In this document: positions 17,356 to 24,833 of the stretch, piece by piece | Layout: each line of letters starts with the position of its first letter | Numbering within the stretch: position 1 is the first letter of the stretch | From: CAVPJW01 sp963705525 | GTDB taxonomy: Bacteria > Acidobacteriota > Vicinamibacteria > Vicinamibacterales > CAVPJW01 | Length of the DNA stretch: 64,000 nucleotides | Reading direction: 5' to 3' | Assembly (NCBI GenBank): GCA_963705525.1 | Contig: CAVPJW010000004.1 | Coordinates: 1,240,001 to 1,304,000, forward strand | The notes under the pieces: model-generated | The model's database searches: none | The model's input: only the letters and a program-made list of their open reading frames with translations | Told to the model about the DNA's origin: nothing | Program-made: the position numbers and the translations under genes

Positions 17356-18293
17356 TGTTAGGTGCGGCGTCGAAGGCTGTCTTCCATATCCTGGCGCGAA
17401 GCACGTCTCTCAAACACCTGGCGACGCGCTACGGCATGGGCGATCAGGCCAGCTTCGTTCGGCGCTTCATCGCTGGCGAGACCGTTGAGGAAGCGATCCA
17501 GGCCGCGCGCGCCATCGAATCGCAACGCCTTCATCAGACTCTCGACTATCTGGGAGAGAGCTCGGCGAGCGCCGTAGAGGCGGAAGCCGCCATGCGCGAG
17601 TACCGCGCGATCATCGACTCCGTGGCGGCATCTGGCATCGAACGCAACCTGTCTCTCAAACTGACGCAGCTCGGCCTCGACGTGGACCGCGCCACGTGCA
17701 CCGACAATCTGAGGCGCATCCTGGAGCCGGCCGAACAGCATGAGTTCTTCATCCGGATCGATATGGAGAACTCGCCGTACACGGCCACGACGCTCGACAT
17801 TTTCGAGACCATCTGGCGCCAGGGCTCGCGAGGCCTTGGGGTGGTGCTGCAGTCGTGCCTGCGACGCAGCGAAGAGGACATGAGGCGCATCAACGCCCTC
17901 GGTGCCCGGATCAGGCTGGTCAAAGGCGCGTACAAGGAGCCGAAGTCCGTCGCCCTGCAGAGCAAGGCCGAAGTCGATGCGGCCTATGTGCGCATGATGC
18001 GCGTGCTGCTCGAGAGCGGTACCTATCCCGCGCTGGCCACCCACGACCCCGCCATGATCGACGAGGCCCGCCGCTTCGCCACCGAGCGCGGCATCGCCTC
18101 GACGCGTTTCGAGTTCCAGATGCTCTTCGGAATTCGACGTGATTTACAAGCGGCACTGACTGCGGCCGGATACCGCGTTCGTGTGTACATTCCGTTCGGC
18201 AGGGAGTGGTACCCCTATTTCATGCGCCGCCTCGGAGAGCGCCCCGCCAACGTCGGTTTCGTGCTCCGGGGCATTCTCGGCGAGCGGAACTGA
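17355..18293 (+). CDS. Proline dehydrogenase (monofunctional)
   Basis: A 312-aa FAD enzyme that would oxidise L-proline to pyrroline-5-carboxylate. The TIM-barrel motifs of PRODH are visible: LSLKLTQLGLD, FIRIDMENSPYT, VLQSCLRRSEED, RLVKGAYKEP, ALATHDPAMID, FEFQMLFGIR and, near the end, VYIPFGREWYPYFMRRLGERP. No aldehyde dehydrogenase domain follows and no pyrroline-5-carboxylate dehydrogenase gene is in the window. The ATG overlaps the stop of the acyltransferase. The gene closes the plus-strand run that begins at 14657; after it comes 337 bp without an obvious gene. Confidence 0.92.
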   Translation: MLGAASKAVFHILARSTSLKHLATRYGMGDQASFVRRFIAGETVEEAIQAARAIESQRLHQTLDYLGESSASAVEAEAAMREYRAIIDSVAASGIERNLSLKLTQLGLDVDRATCTDNLRRILEPAEQHEFFIRIDMENSPYTATTLDIFETIWRQGSRGLGVVLQSCLRRSEEDMRRINALGARIRLVKGAYKEPKSVALQSKAEVDAAYVRMMRVLLESGTYPALATHDPAMIDEARRFATERGIASTRFEFQMLFGIRRDLQAALTAAGYRVRVYIPFGREWYPYFMRRLGERPANVGFVLRGILGERN

Positions 18294-18630
18294 CGCCGCG
18301 TTCTTCTTCGCTAACGCGTGACGCGTGGATGTGGGCCGGGAACGAAACTCACAACAGAGTCCGCGACTGAACACTCTTCCAAGTTGTTCCAAAACAGGAC
18401 CTTCCTGGACTGCCCCAACTGGTACGGCGCTTGTAGCTCTTTACGAGTGTGCGGAGGCGACACCATCGTGCCCGCGCCGGAGCCGAACGGCAAACGGTTC
18501 CGATCGAGGAAGTTAGGGGTTCGAGAAACTTTGGACCGTCGGCCGGCTCTACGGGATAAAATCCAAAGGTCTGGTCATGAGCGGAATATCGGGAAGCTGG
18601 AGTATAGGAACAAACGGGAGGCAATAGCCC
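18294..18630. other. 337-bp non-coding stretch, possible long leader
   Basis: No convincing coding frame: the open frames crossing it are basic, low-complexity and in conflict with the downstream gene. It is less GC-rich than its surroundings and contains a sigma-54-like element (18420-18434), a TAAAAT-like box near 18555, a TATAGG box near 18603 and a GGGAGG Shine-Dalgarno just before 18631. It may be a regulatory leader or hold an unrecognised small RNA; no tRNA or known riboswitch was seen. Confidence 0.5.
18420..18434 (+). promoter_or_regulatory. Weak sigma-54-like -24/-12 element
   Basis: TGGTACG, four bases, then TTGT, compared with the consensus TGGCACG-N4-TTGC. The -24 GG is present and the spacing is right, but the -12 element has GT instead of GC. 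Transcription would begin near 18447, about 180 nt before the small gene at 18631. Confidence 0.3.
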
Positions 18631-18927
18631 ATGCTTACCATCAGATTCGGCGTCAATTCGGCCGCGTCAAGGCGCAGCGGCGATCACGAAGGTGTCAGGA
18701 CTGGACTCGGACAGGCGTTTGCGAGCTTGCGGCATTTCTGGTGCGGGTTGCACGGACACGAGCCGCTGCTGCAATTCGATCGCGATCGCATCTTCCTGCA
18801 GTGCGCATCCTGCGGTTTCGAGACTTCGGGTTGGGAAGTTGGTGAAGGACACGCCCGCCCGCAGGCGCATCGCACTTCGCGCTACGCGCCTCAGCCGCAA
18901 CTGGCAGACGTGCGCAAAGTCGCCTGA
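18631..18927 (+). CDS. Small zinc-ribbon-like protein
   Basis: A 98-aa protein with a compact core of about 35 residues, HFWCGLHGHEPLLQF then RIFLQCASCGFETSGW. The Cys of WCGLHGH with its His residues and the C-x2-C of CASCGF could form one zinc site. The flanks are low-complexity. The ATG at 18631 has GGGAGG nine to fourteen bases upstream. I recognise no named family; the Cys/His pattern together with a Trp-rich core suggests a real conserved protein rather than a chance frame. It ends directly against the stop of the TolB-like gene on the opposite strand. Confidence 0.65.
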   Translation: MLTIRFGVNSAASRRSGDHEGVRTGLGQAFASLRHFWCGLHGHEPLLQFDRDRIFLQCASCGFETSGWEVGEGHARPQAHRTSRYAPQPQLADVRKVA

Positions 18928-20019
18928 TCAGCGCGCGGACGCCGGGCGTGGAGTTTCGATCCAATCCGCGACAAAGACGTTGGTCTCGCCCGGACTCTTT
19001 CCGAGCCGGTTGGAGGCGAAGACCAGTTTCCTTTCGTCAGGCGAGAACATCGGAAAGCCGTCGAACGTGGGATTGAACGTGATGCGTTCGGGGGCTGATC
19101 CGTCCAACCCCACGAGATACAGATCGAAATCGCGTCCCTTGGGATCGTTGATGTTGGACGCGAAGATGACGCGCTGGCCATCCGGGTGCCAGAACGGCGC
19201 AAAGTTGGCCTTACCGAGGTGCGTTACCTGCCGCAAATCGCTGCCGTCGCTGTTCATGACAAACAGCTCGAGCGCGGTCGGACGCCACAACCCTTCTTTG
19301 AGCAGCAGCTGAAAGTCCTGGAGCTCGGGACCGGGTTCGAGCGCGCGGCCGCGGAAAATGATTCGCTTGCCGTCGGGCGAAAAGAACGGACCGCCGTCCG
19401 GACCAGGACGGTTCGTGAGACGACGGACGCCTGATCCGTCTCCATTCATCGAATAGATCTCCATGTCGCCGTCGCGGACGCTCGTGAAGACGATGCGACC
19501 ATCGGGACCGATCGTGGCCTCGGCATCGTAACCGGGTGCGTCGGTCAGGCGCTCCACGCCCGACCCATCGGCGTTCGCGCGCACGATGTCATACGTCGCA
19601 TAGATCGGCCACACGTACCCGCGCTCGTAGCTGGGCCGCGGTGGACACTCTGGCGAGGCGAGGTGTGTGGACGCGTACAGGATGTGTCGTCCGTCGGCAT
19701 AGTAGTACGAGCACGTCGTCCGGCCCGTGCCGTTGCTCAATCGCTTCAAATCGGAGCCGTCGATCTTCATGCTGAAGATCTGGTCGCAGGCAGCGCCGTC
19801 GCGGGTCGATTGAAAGATCAGACGCGAGCCGTCGGCCGAAAAGTAGGCCTCCGCGTTCTCGCCGCCGAACGTCAGTTGCTTGACGTTGGCGAGATGAACT
19901 TCGGCCGCCATCGCCTCGACGACGGTCGTCGGACTCGACTGAGACGCGGGCCTCGGCCCGGCCGCCACGAGCATGGCAAGGGTGGCGACACCGCCAATCC
20001 AGACGCGCAGGGTCCGCAC
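18928..20019 (-). CDS. Exported TolB-like beta-propeller (PD40 repeats)
   Basis: A 363-aa protein with a signal peptide (about residues 1-25, RVWIGGVATLAMLVAAG) followed by at least five PD40/WD40-like blades with the pattern FSPDG or YSADG plus a neighbouring F or V-A-S: AEAYFSADGSRLIFQS, TIGPDGRIVFTS, FFSPDGKRIIFRG, FWHPDGQRVIFAS and MFSPDERKLVFAS. Such propellers bind proteins or sugars in the periplasm, and the blades resemble TolB and the propeller of S9 peptidases; there is no catalytic domain. The GTG at 20019 is chosen because AAGGAG precedes it at the right distance; a GTG at 20040 adds seven residues. It is divergent from the CCA enzyme gene across 52 bp. Confidence 0.8.
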   Translation of the reverse strand: MRTLRVWIGGVATLAMLVAAGPRPASQSSPTTVVEAMAAEVHLANVKQLTFGGENAEAYFSADGSRLIFQSTRDGAACDQIFSMKIDGSDLKRLSNGTGRTTCSYYYADGRHILYASTHLASPECPPRPSYERGYVWPIYATYDIVRANADGSGVERLTDAPGYDAEATIGPDGRIVFTSVRDGDMEIYSMNGDGSGVRRLTNRPGPDGGPFFSPDGKRIIFRGRALEPGPELQDFQLLLKEGLWRPTALELFVMNSDGSDLRQVTHLGKANFAPFWHPDGQRVIFASNINDPKGRDFDLYLVGLDGSAPERITFNPTFDGFPMFSPDERKLVFASNRLGKSPGETNVFVADWIETPRPASAR

Positions 20020-20044
20020 GGTTTGCTCCTTTTCAGGCACAACT

Positions 20045-20050
20045 TATCAT
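20045..20050 (+). promoter_or_regulatory. -10-like hexamer between divergent TolB-like and CCA enzyme genes
   Basis: TATCAT on the plus strand; the complementary strand reads TATGATAA. It lies 21 nt before the GTG at 20072 and 25 nt before the opposite GTG at 20019, so it could serve either gene. Confidence 0.3.
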
Positions 20051-20071
20051 AGGCTCGTCGAGGCCGAAGAC

Positions 20072-21475
20072 GTGTCAGACCATAACGCCACTCGCGACGA
20101 ATTCGAGATGGCTCGCGCCCTCGCCCGCCGCATCCGCGACCAGGGAGGACGGACGCTGGTGGTGGGCGGCTGGGTGCGTGACCGCCTGCTGGGGCTTGAA
20201 TCGAAGGACATCGACCTCGAAGTCTATCGCATCCCGGCAGCGCAGCTCGTCGAGCTCCTGTCGGAGTTCGGCCGCGTCGAGCCGGTCGGCCAGAGCTTTC
20301 CCGTCTACAAGGTCGGTGGGATCGACATCGCCCTGCCGCGCCGCGAGTCGAAGGCCGGCCGGGGACACAAAGCATTCCTCGCCGAAGCCGACCCGTCGAT
20401 GACCGTCGAGGAGGCGACGCGGCGCCGGGACTTCACGATCAACGCCATCCTGTTCGATCCGCTGACGTCCGAGTATCTCGATCCGTTCGACGGCCGGGGA
20501 GATCTCGACAGGCGGATCCTGCGCATCGTCGATCCCGCGAGGTTCGCGGACGACAGCCTGCGCGTCCTGCGGGGCGTGCAGCTGGCGGCGCGCTTCGAGT
20601 TGACGGTCGATCCGGACACGGCCGCCTGCTGTCGCCGCATCGGCCTCGACGACCTGCCGGCCGAGCGACTCTGGGTCGAAGTCGAAAAGCTTCTGCTGGC
20701 TGCGCGGCGGCCGTCGCGTGGCTTCGCCGTCGCGCTGGAGCTGCGCGTGATTGAGCAGGTGTTTCCGGAGATGCTGCCGCTCGTCGGCTGCGAGCAGGAA
20801 CCCGAATGGCATCCGGAAGGAGACGTCTGGATCCACACGCTGCTCGTCATCGACGAAGCGCGGGCGCGGATCGACGATCTCTCCCGCGGGCAGGGCGTCG
20901 CGATCATGCTGGGGGCGGTTTGCCACGATCTCGGAAAGCCCGCGACGACGGTCTTCGCCGACGGCCGGATTCGCTCGCCGAATCACGAGGACGCGGGCGT
21001 GCTGCCAACGCTATCGCTCCTCGATCGCCTCAACGTGCACACCATCGGCGACATCGACGTGCGCGCTCAGGTCGTTGGTCTTGTCGCCAATCACCTCGCG
21101 CCCGGGATGTGGTTCAAGGTGCGCGACCAGGTTGGCGACGGGGCATTCCGCCGCCTGGCGAGAAAAGTGGACCTGGATCTTCTCGCACGGCTCGCCAAGG
21201 CCGACTGCGTCGGTCGGACGGGAACCTTCGACTGCTCTGCGATGGACTGGTTCCTGGCGCGCGCGCGCTCTCTCGGCGTCGAGCATCGTCCGCCTCGGCC
21301 CATCCTGCTGGGTCGACACGTCCTGGCTCTTGGTATCGCGCCCGGCCCGCAGGTTGGCAGGATTGTGCGGGAGATCTACGAACGACAACTCGATGGCGGG
21401 ATCGGCACCCTTGACGACGCGATCGACGCGGCGCGCCAGCTGATCGCGTCACCGCCGGAGGACTCGCACTCGTAG
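20072..21475 (+). CDS. CCA-adding tRNA nucleotidyltransferase with HD domain
   Basis: A 467-aa enzyme that would build or repair the 3' CCA of tRNAs. The polymerase-beta head is clear: LVVGGWVRDRLLG, then KDIDLEVY with the two catalytic aspartates, then ATRRRDFTINAILFDP and the FADDSLRVLRGVQLAARF arm. After about residue 230 there is an HD phosphohydrolase-like domain (WIHTLLVIDEA, VCHDLGKP, NHEDAG, NHLAPGMW), which in E. coli-type enzymes gives 2',3'-phosphatase activity. The GTG at 20072 gives VSDHNATRDEF and has GAGG about nine bases before it; an in-frame ATG at 20108 would also keep the catalytic core. It ends 2 bp from the convergent threonine dehydratase. Confidence 0.9.
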   Translation: MSDHNATRDEFEMARALARRIRDQGGRTLVVGGWVRDRLLGLESKDIDLEVYRIPAAQLVELLSEFGRVEPVGQSFPVYKVGGIDIALPRRESKAGRGHKAFLAEADPSMTVEEATRRRDFTINAILFDPLTSEYLDPFDGRGDLDRRILRIVDPARFADDSLRVLRGVQLAARFELTVDPDTAACCRRIGLDDLPAERLWVEVEKLLLAARRPSRGFAVALELRVIEQVFPEMLPLVGCEQEPEWHPEGDVWIHTLLVIDEARARIDDLSRGQGVAIMLGAVCHDLGKPATTVFADGRIRSPNHEDAGVLPTLSLLDRLNVHTIGDIDVRAQVVGLVANHLAPGMWFKVRDQVGDGAFRRLARKVDLDLLARLAKADCVGRTGTFDCSAMDWFLARARSLGVEHRPPRPILLGRHVLALGIAPGPQVGRIVREIYERQLDGGIGTLDDAIDAARQLIASPPEDSHS

Positions 21476-21477
21476 GA

Positions 21478-22464
21478 TCACTCAACAGTCAGCAGCTTGT
21501 GGTACGCCTCGGGAGAGATGTTCCCACCACTCACCAGCGCCACGATCGAACCGGATCCGTCCGTGCGGCCGGCGGCCAGCGCGGCGGCGACGCTGACCGC
21601 GCCGCTTGGCTCGGCCACAACCTTCGCGAAGCGAAACAGCCATCGGACCGCCTCGACGATCTGCCGTTCGCTGACGGTGACGACCTCGTCGACGTAATGC
21701 TGCACGTGCAGGAGATTGAGATCGCCGGGTCGAACGGCAAGCAGGCCATCGGCCATGCTCGCCACGTGTTCGAGCGTCACAGCCCTCCCCTGTTCGAGCG
21801 AGCGCGTCATCTTGGCGGCGCCTTCCGGCTCCGCTCCGATGACACGCACGCGAGGATTCAGCTGCTTGATGGCCGCAGATACGCCGGCGATCAATCCCCC
21901 GCCGCCAACGGGTAGATACACGATGCGCGCGGTCGGGCATTGCTCGACGATCTCGAGCCCGGCCGTGCCCTGACCCGCGATGATCGTCGCATCGTCAAAC
22001 GGCGGGATCATCGTCAGGCCGCGCCGGGCGGCCTCCGCCTCGGCTCTGGCCTTGCGGTCGAGCGTCGTCAACCCCTCCAGGATGATTTCGGCGCCGTACG
22101 CCTTCGCGCCCTCGATCTTGATGGCTGGCGCGGATGTCGGCATGACGATCAAGGCCGGCGCGCCGACGAGCCTCGCCACGTATGCGACGGCCTGCCCGTG
22201 ATTCCCCGATGAATAGGTGATGACGCCTCGCCGGCGTGCGTCCTCGGAGAGCTGTGAAATGAAGTTGTAGGCCCCGCGAATCTTGAACGCGCCGATGGGC
22301 TGAAAGTTCTCACACTTGAGAACGAGCGGCGTCGCATCGCGTTCGGTTGCAGTGGAAGCCTCCACGCACGGCGTGAGGCGCGCGACCCCCTTGATTCGCG
22401 CGGCGGCCTGACGGATGGCGTCGAGCGGAACGAGACCCGTGGAATTCACCAGAGTGAGAGTCAT
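21478..22464 (-). CDS. Threonine/serine dehydratase (PLP fold type II)
   Basis: A 328-aa PLP enzyme that would deaminate threonine to 2-oxobutanoate, or serine to pyruvate. The PLP lysine lies in AFKIRGA (Lys61). SSGNHGQAVA contacts the substrate, and the phosphate-binding glycine loop is PVGGGGLIAG. There is no C-terminal ACT domain, so it is probably the catabolic or serine-racemase-like short form rather than allosteric IlvA. No isoleucine genes are nearby. The ATG at 22464 gives MTLTLVNSTGL. It is divergent from the antiporter gene across 23 bp. Confidence 0.87.
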   Translation of the reverse strand: MTLTLVNSTGLVPLDAIRQAAARIKGVARLTPCVEASTATERDATPLVLKCENFQPIGAFKIRGAYNFISQLSEDARRRGVITYSSGNHGQAVAYVARLVGAPALIVMPTSAPAIKIEGAKAYGAEIILEGLTTLDRKARAEAEAARRGLTMIPPFDDATIIAGQGTAGLEIVEQCPTARIVYLPVGGGGLIAGVSAAIKQLNPRVRVIGAEPEGAAKMTRSLEQGRAVTLEHVASMADGLLAVRPGDLNLLHVQHYVDEVVTVSERQIVEAVRWLFRFAKVVAEPSGAVSVAAALAAGRTDGSGSIVALVSGGNISPEAYHKLLTVE

Positions 22465-22474
22465 GGCCTGTCAG

Positions 22475-22480
22475 TATACT
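22475..22480 (+). promoter_or_regulatory. -10-like hexamer directly upstream of the Ca2+/H+ antiporter
   Basis: TATACT ends 7 nt before the GTG at 22488 inside a 23-bp gap between divergent genes. This spacing puts the predicted start point on the start codon, so a leaderless mRNA is expected. Confidence 0.45.
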
Positions 22481-22487
22481 TGGCCCC

Positions 22488-23570
22488 GTGCGACCCCTCC
22501 TTCACGCGCTGATGGACAGCCGGCTGAACCTGCTGCTGATCCTGATTCCGATCAGCTGGCTCGTGGTCTGGCAGGCGCCTCTGTCGCCGTGGGTGTTCGT
22601 GCTCGTGGCGGCATCGATTGTACCGATAGCCGGCCTCATCGGGCAGAGCACTGAGGAACTGGCTCGGCGATCGGGCCCCACCCTCGGCGGGTTCCTCAAC
22701 GCCACGTTCGGCAACGCGGCCGAATTGATCATCGCGGGCGTCGCCCTGCGGGAAGGTCACATCGAGCTGGTCAAGGCCTCCATTACCGGCAGCATCATCG
22801 GCAACCTGCTGCTCGTTCTGGGACTCTCGATTTTTGTCGGCGGCCTCGGGAGGCCGCGCCAGCGGTTCAATAGAATCGCGGCGTCCAACCTGGCAGTGAT
22901 GTTGTTCCTCGCCGTGGTCGCGCTCGTCATGCCGGCCGTCTTCGACCTTGCGGTATACGGAAGCCTGACGGCTCAGCCCCAGGTTCTTGACACGCTGAGC
23001 CTCTGGACGTCGATCGTCCTCATCGTCGCGTACGCCGGCAACCTGGTGTACTCGTTCACTGCCCATCACAATCTGTTCCGTGAGGTCGAAGATCACCACG
23101 CTTCACGTCTCAGGACGCCGCACGCGGTGACGCTGCTTGCGATCGCCACGATTCTGACGACCGCGCAAGCCGAGTTGCTGGTGAAGACGCTCGAGCCGAC
23201 GCTCCGGTCGTTTGGACTGACCGAGCTCTTCGTCGGGGTCATCGTGGTGGCGCTCATCGGGAATGCCGCCGAGCACTACAGCGCGGTCGTCGCCGCGCAC
23301 GACGACCAGATGACGCTCGCGATCGAGATCGCCGTCGGCAGCAGTGCGCAGATCGCGCTGCTCGTCGCGCCGGTGCTGGTCCTCCTGTCGTTCGCCTTCG
23401 GCACGCCGATGTCGCTGCTTTTCAACGCCTTCGAGATCGCGGCCATCGGCCTCTCGGTCGTCGCGACCGCGATGGTCGTGCTCGACGGCGAGAGCAACTG
23501 GGTCGAGGGCCTCCAGCTGCTGGCGGCGTATTTCGTGCTCGCGCTGGCCTTTTATTTCATTCCGGCCTGA
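22488..23570 (+). CDS. Ca2+/H+ antiporter (CaCA family, Cax type)
   Basis: A 360-aa inner-membrane antiporter with about eleven helices that would export Ca2+ in exchange for protons. Both family repeats are present: GNAAELIIAGVALREG near residue 76 and GNAAEHYSAVVAAHDDQ in the second half, each with the acidic residue needed for ion binding. Length and motifs match the Cax/ChaA group. The GTG start at 22488 has no Shine-Dalgarno but a TATACT box 7 nt upstream. Its 3' end overlaps the convergent ribbon-helix-helix-like gene by 19 bp. Confidence 0.9.
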   Translation: MRPLLHALMDSRLNLLLILIPISWLVVWQAPLSPWVFVLVAASIVPIAGLIGQSTEELARRSGPTLGGFLNATFGNAAELIIAGVALREGHIELVKASITGSIIGNLLLVLGLSIFVGGLGRPRQRFNRIAASNLAVMLFLAVVALVMPAVFDLAVYGSLTAQPQVLDTLSLWTSIVLIVAYAGNLVYSFTAHHNLFREVEDHHASRLRTPHAVTLLAIATILTTAQAELLVKTLEPTLRSFGLTELFVGVIVVALIGNAAEHYSAVVAAHDDQMTLAIEIAVGSSAQIALLVAPVLVLLSFAFGTPMSLLFNAFEIAAIGLSVVATAMVVLDGESNWVEGLQLLAAYFVLALAFYFIPA

Positions 23571-23878
23571 CGTCGGCTCCTGGCGGGTGGAGTGTCGGGC
23601 GGGGTCTTGGCGGCCGGCGTCTTCGCGCCTCGCGACTCTTCGAGAGACGCCTTCATCAGCTCCAACGTGGCCTTGCCTTCGAGAATGGAGGCGGCCAGCG
23701 GCTCGCCGACGGTCTGGCGGGCCGCCTCGATCAGGCGGTCGCGCATCCAGACGCCCGTGCCTCGGGAACGGCTTTGCGAAGCCGCGTGGTCGAGCAGCTG
23801 GAATTCCTCGGCCGACAGCTTCACGGCAATCGTGCGATCGCGCGGACCGGCCGATGTCTTGGGAGACTTCTTCGCCAT
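23552..23878 (-). CDS. Small basic ribbon-helix-helix-like protein
   Basis: A 108-aa protein. Residues about 15-55 (DRTIAVKLSAEEFQLLDHAASQSRSRG) have the strand-helix-helix pattern of CopG/Arc-like DNA-binding proteins, with a lysine- and proline-rich tail (PAAKTPPDTPP). The later segment WMRDRLIEAARQTVG would be the second helix. DNA binding is inferred. The ATG at 23878 gives MAKKSPKTS; an upstream GTG at 23887 adds three residues. It lies 12 bp downstream of the epimerase gene and is probably cotranscribed. No partner toxin gene was seen, so an antitoxin role is not supported. Confidence 0.6.
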   Translation of the reverse strand: MAKKSPKTSAGPRDRTIAVKLSAEEFQLLDHAASQSRSRGTGVWMRDRLIEAARQTVGEPLAASILEGKATLELMKASLEESRGAKTPAAKTPPDTPPARSRRQAGMK

Positions 23879-23890
23879 TCGCTGCACGCT

Positions 23891-24790
23891 CTAGCGTCTC
23901 GCCGCACCCCATTCCTCGAGGAGGCCCGGAACGTTCCCGATCACGGATCGCACCGTGGGTGACCACCCGAGTGAGCGTGCGCGCGGGCTGCGCACAATCT
24001 GATTGAGCGCCATGGCATCGGCCAGTGCGCCGAGCTTCGCGCGAGCCTCGTCGAGCGGGACGTGCCGGACGTCGGGACGAACGGGGACATGTGACGCGAT
24101 GTCCTCGACGATCTCGTTCACCCGCTCGTCGCTGTCATCGGTGGCGTGATAGACGCCCGACGCGTCCGGCGTGGTGACGACTCGAAGGTACAGGTTCGCC
24201 AGGTCACGGTCGTAGACGAGCGGCCAGTGATTGTCGCCATCGCCGATGACGCGGATGAGGCCGTTGCAGGCGTTCCTGAACAGATCGCCGATCATGCCGC
24301 TGCCCGAGCCGTACACGATGCCGGGTCTCACGACGACCGTTCTCAGCCCGTTTCCGCCGGCCGACAGGACCATCTGCTCGTGGACGGGCCGCCATGCGAC
24401 GTGCGGAGTCGGGTTGACGGGTGCGGCTTCGCCCGCGGGTTCACTCGTGTTGCCGAGGACCCATATCCCGGAGGTGTAGACAAAAACGCTGCCGCCCGGT
24501 CGCGACCGCGCGGCGGTCAGGAGGGTCTCGATGGCGATGCGGTCCACCTCGGTGCGCCGCGCCGAATGATCGTCGGCGGTGTGGATGTACCCGTCGAAGC
24601 CCTGGGCGGCTGTCCGATAGGTCGCCGGATCGCCGAGGTCCCCGACAACCGGATGGCCACCCTTGGCCTCGAGCATCTGCGCCTTGGCGGGCGTCCGGAC
24701 GAGTGCCGTGACCTCGTGGCCCGCTTTGAGGAGCGCCTCGAGAACCGCCGACCCGATGTATCCCGTACCGCCGGTCAGGAAGATCCGCAC
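23891..24790 (-). CDS. NAD(P)-dependent epimerase/dehydratase family protein
   Basis: A 299-aa extended short-chain dehydrogenase with the Rossmann motif LTGGTGYIGSAVL at the N-terminus and a VVGDLGDPATY stretch. The usual Y-x3-K catalytic pair is not evident: where it would be expected, the sequence reads WRPVHEQMVL. It therefore resembles the atypical NmrA or SDR-a5 type, for which substrates vary. It follows the M18 peptidase gene by 43 bp on the same strand. Assignment below the superfamily level is not possible from sequence. Confidence 0.78.
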   Translation of the reverse strand: MRIFLTGGTGYIGSAVLEALLKAGHEVTALVRTPAKAQMLEAKGGHPVVGDLGDPATYRTAAQGFDGYIHTADDHSARRTEVDRIAIETLLTAARSRPGGSVFVYTSGIWVLGNTSEPAGEAAPVNPTPHVAWRPVHEQMVLSAGGNGLRTVVVRPGIVYGSGSGMIGDLFRNACNGLIRVIGDGDNHWPLVYDRDLANLYLRVVTTPDASGVYHATDDSDERVNEIVEDIASHVPVRPDVRHVPLDEARAKLGALADAMALNQIVRSPRARSLGWSPTVRSVIGNVPGLLEEWGAARR

Positions 24791-24833
24791 GCGCGCTTAC
24801 CTCCGAACGTCAAGACGTGGCACAGCCGCCGCT

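Noticed and set aside
18318..18845. A 175-codon plus-strand frame covering the non-coding stretch and the small zinc-ribbon-like gene
   Set aside because: It starts in the leader and runs out of frame with the Cys/His protein, with biased basic composition. The shorter frame has a better start site and a plausible fold.
23552..23887. Antitoxin of a toxin-antitoxin pair
   Set aside because: The small RHH-like protein has no adjacent small toxin-like gene; the neighbours are an antiporter (convergent) and an epimerase.
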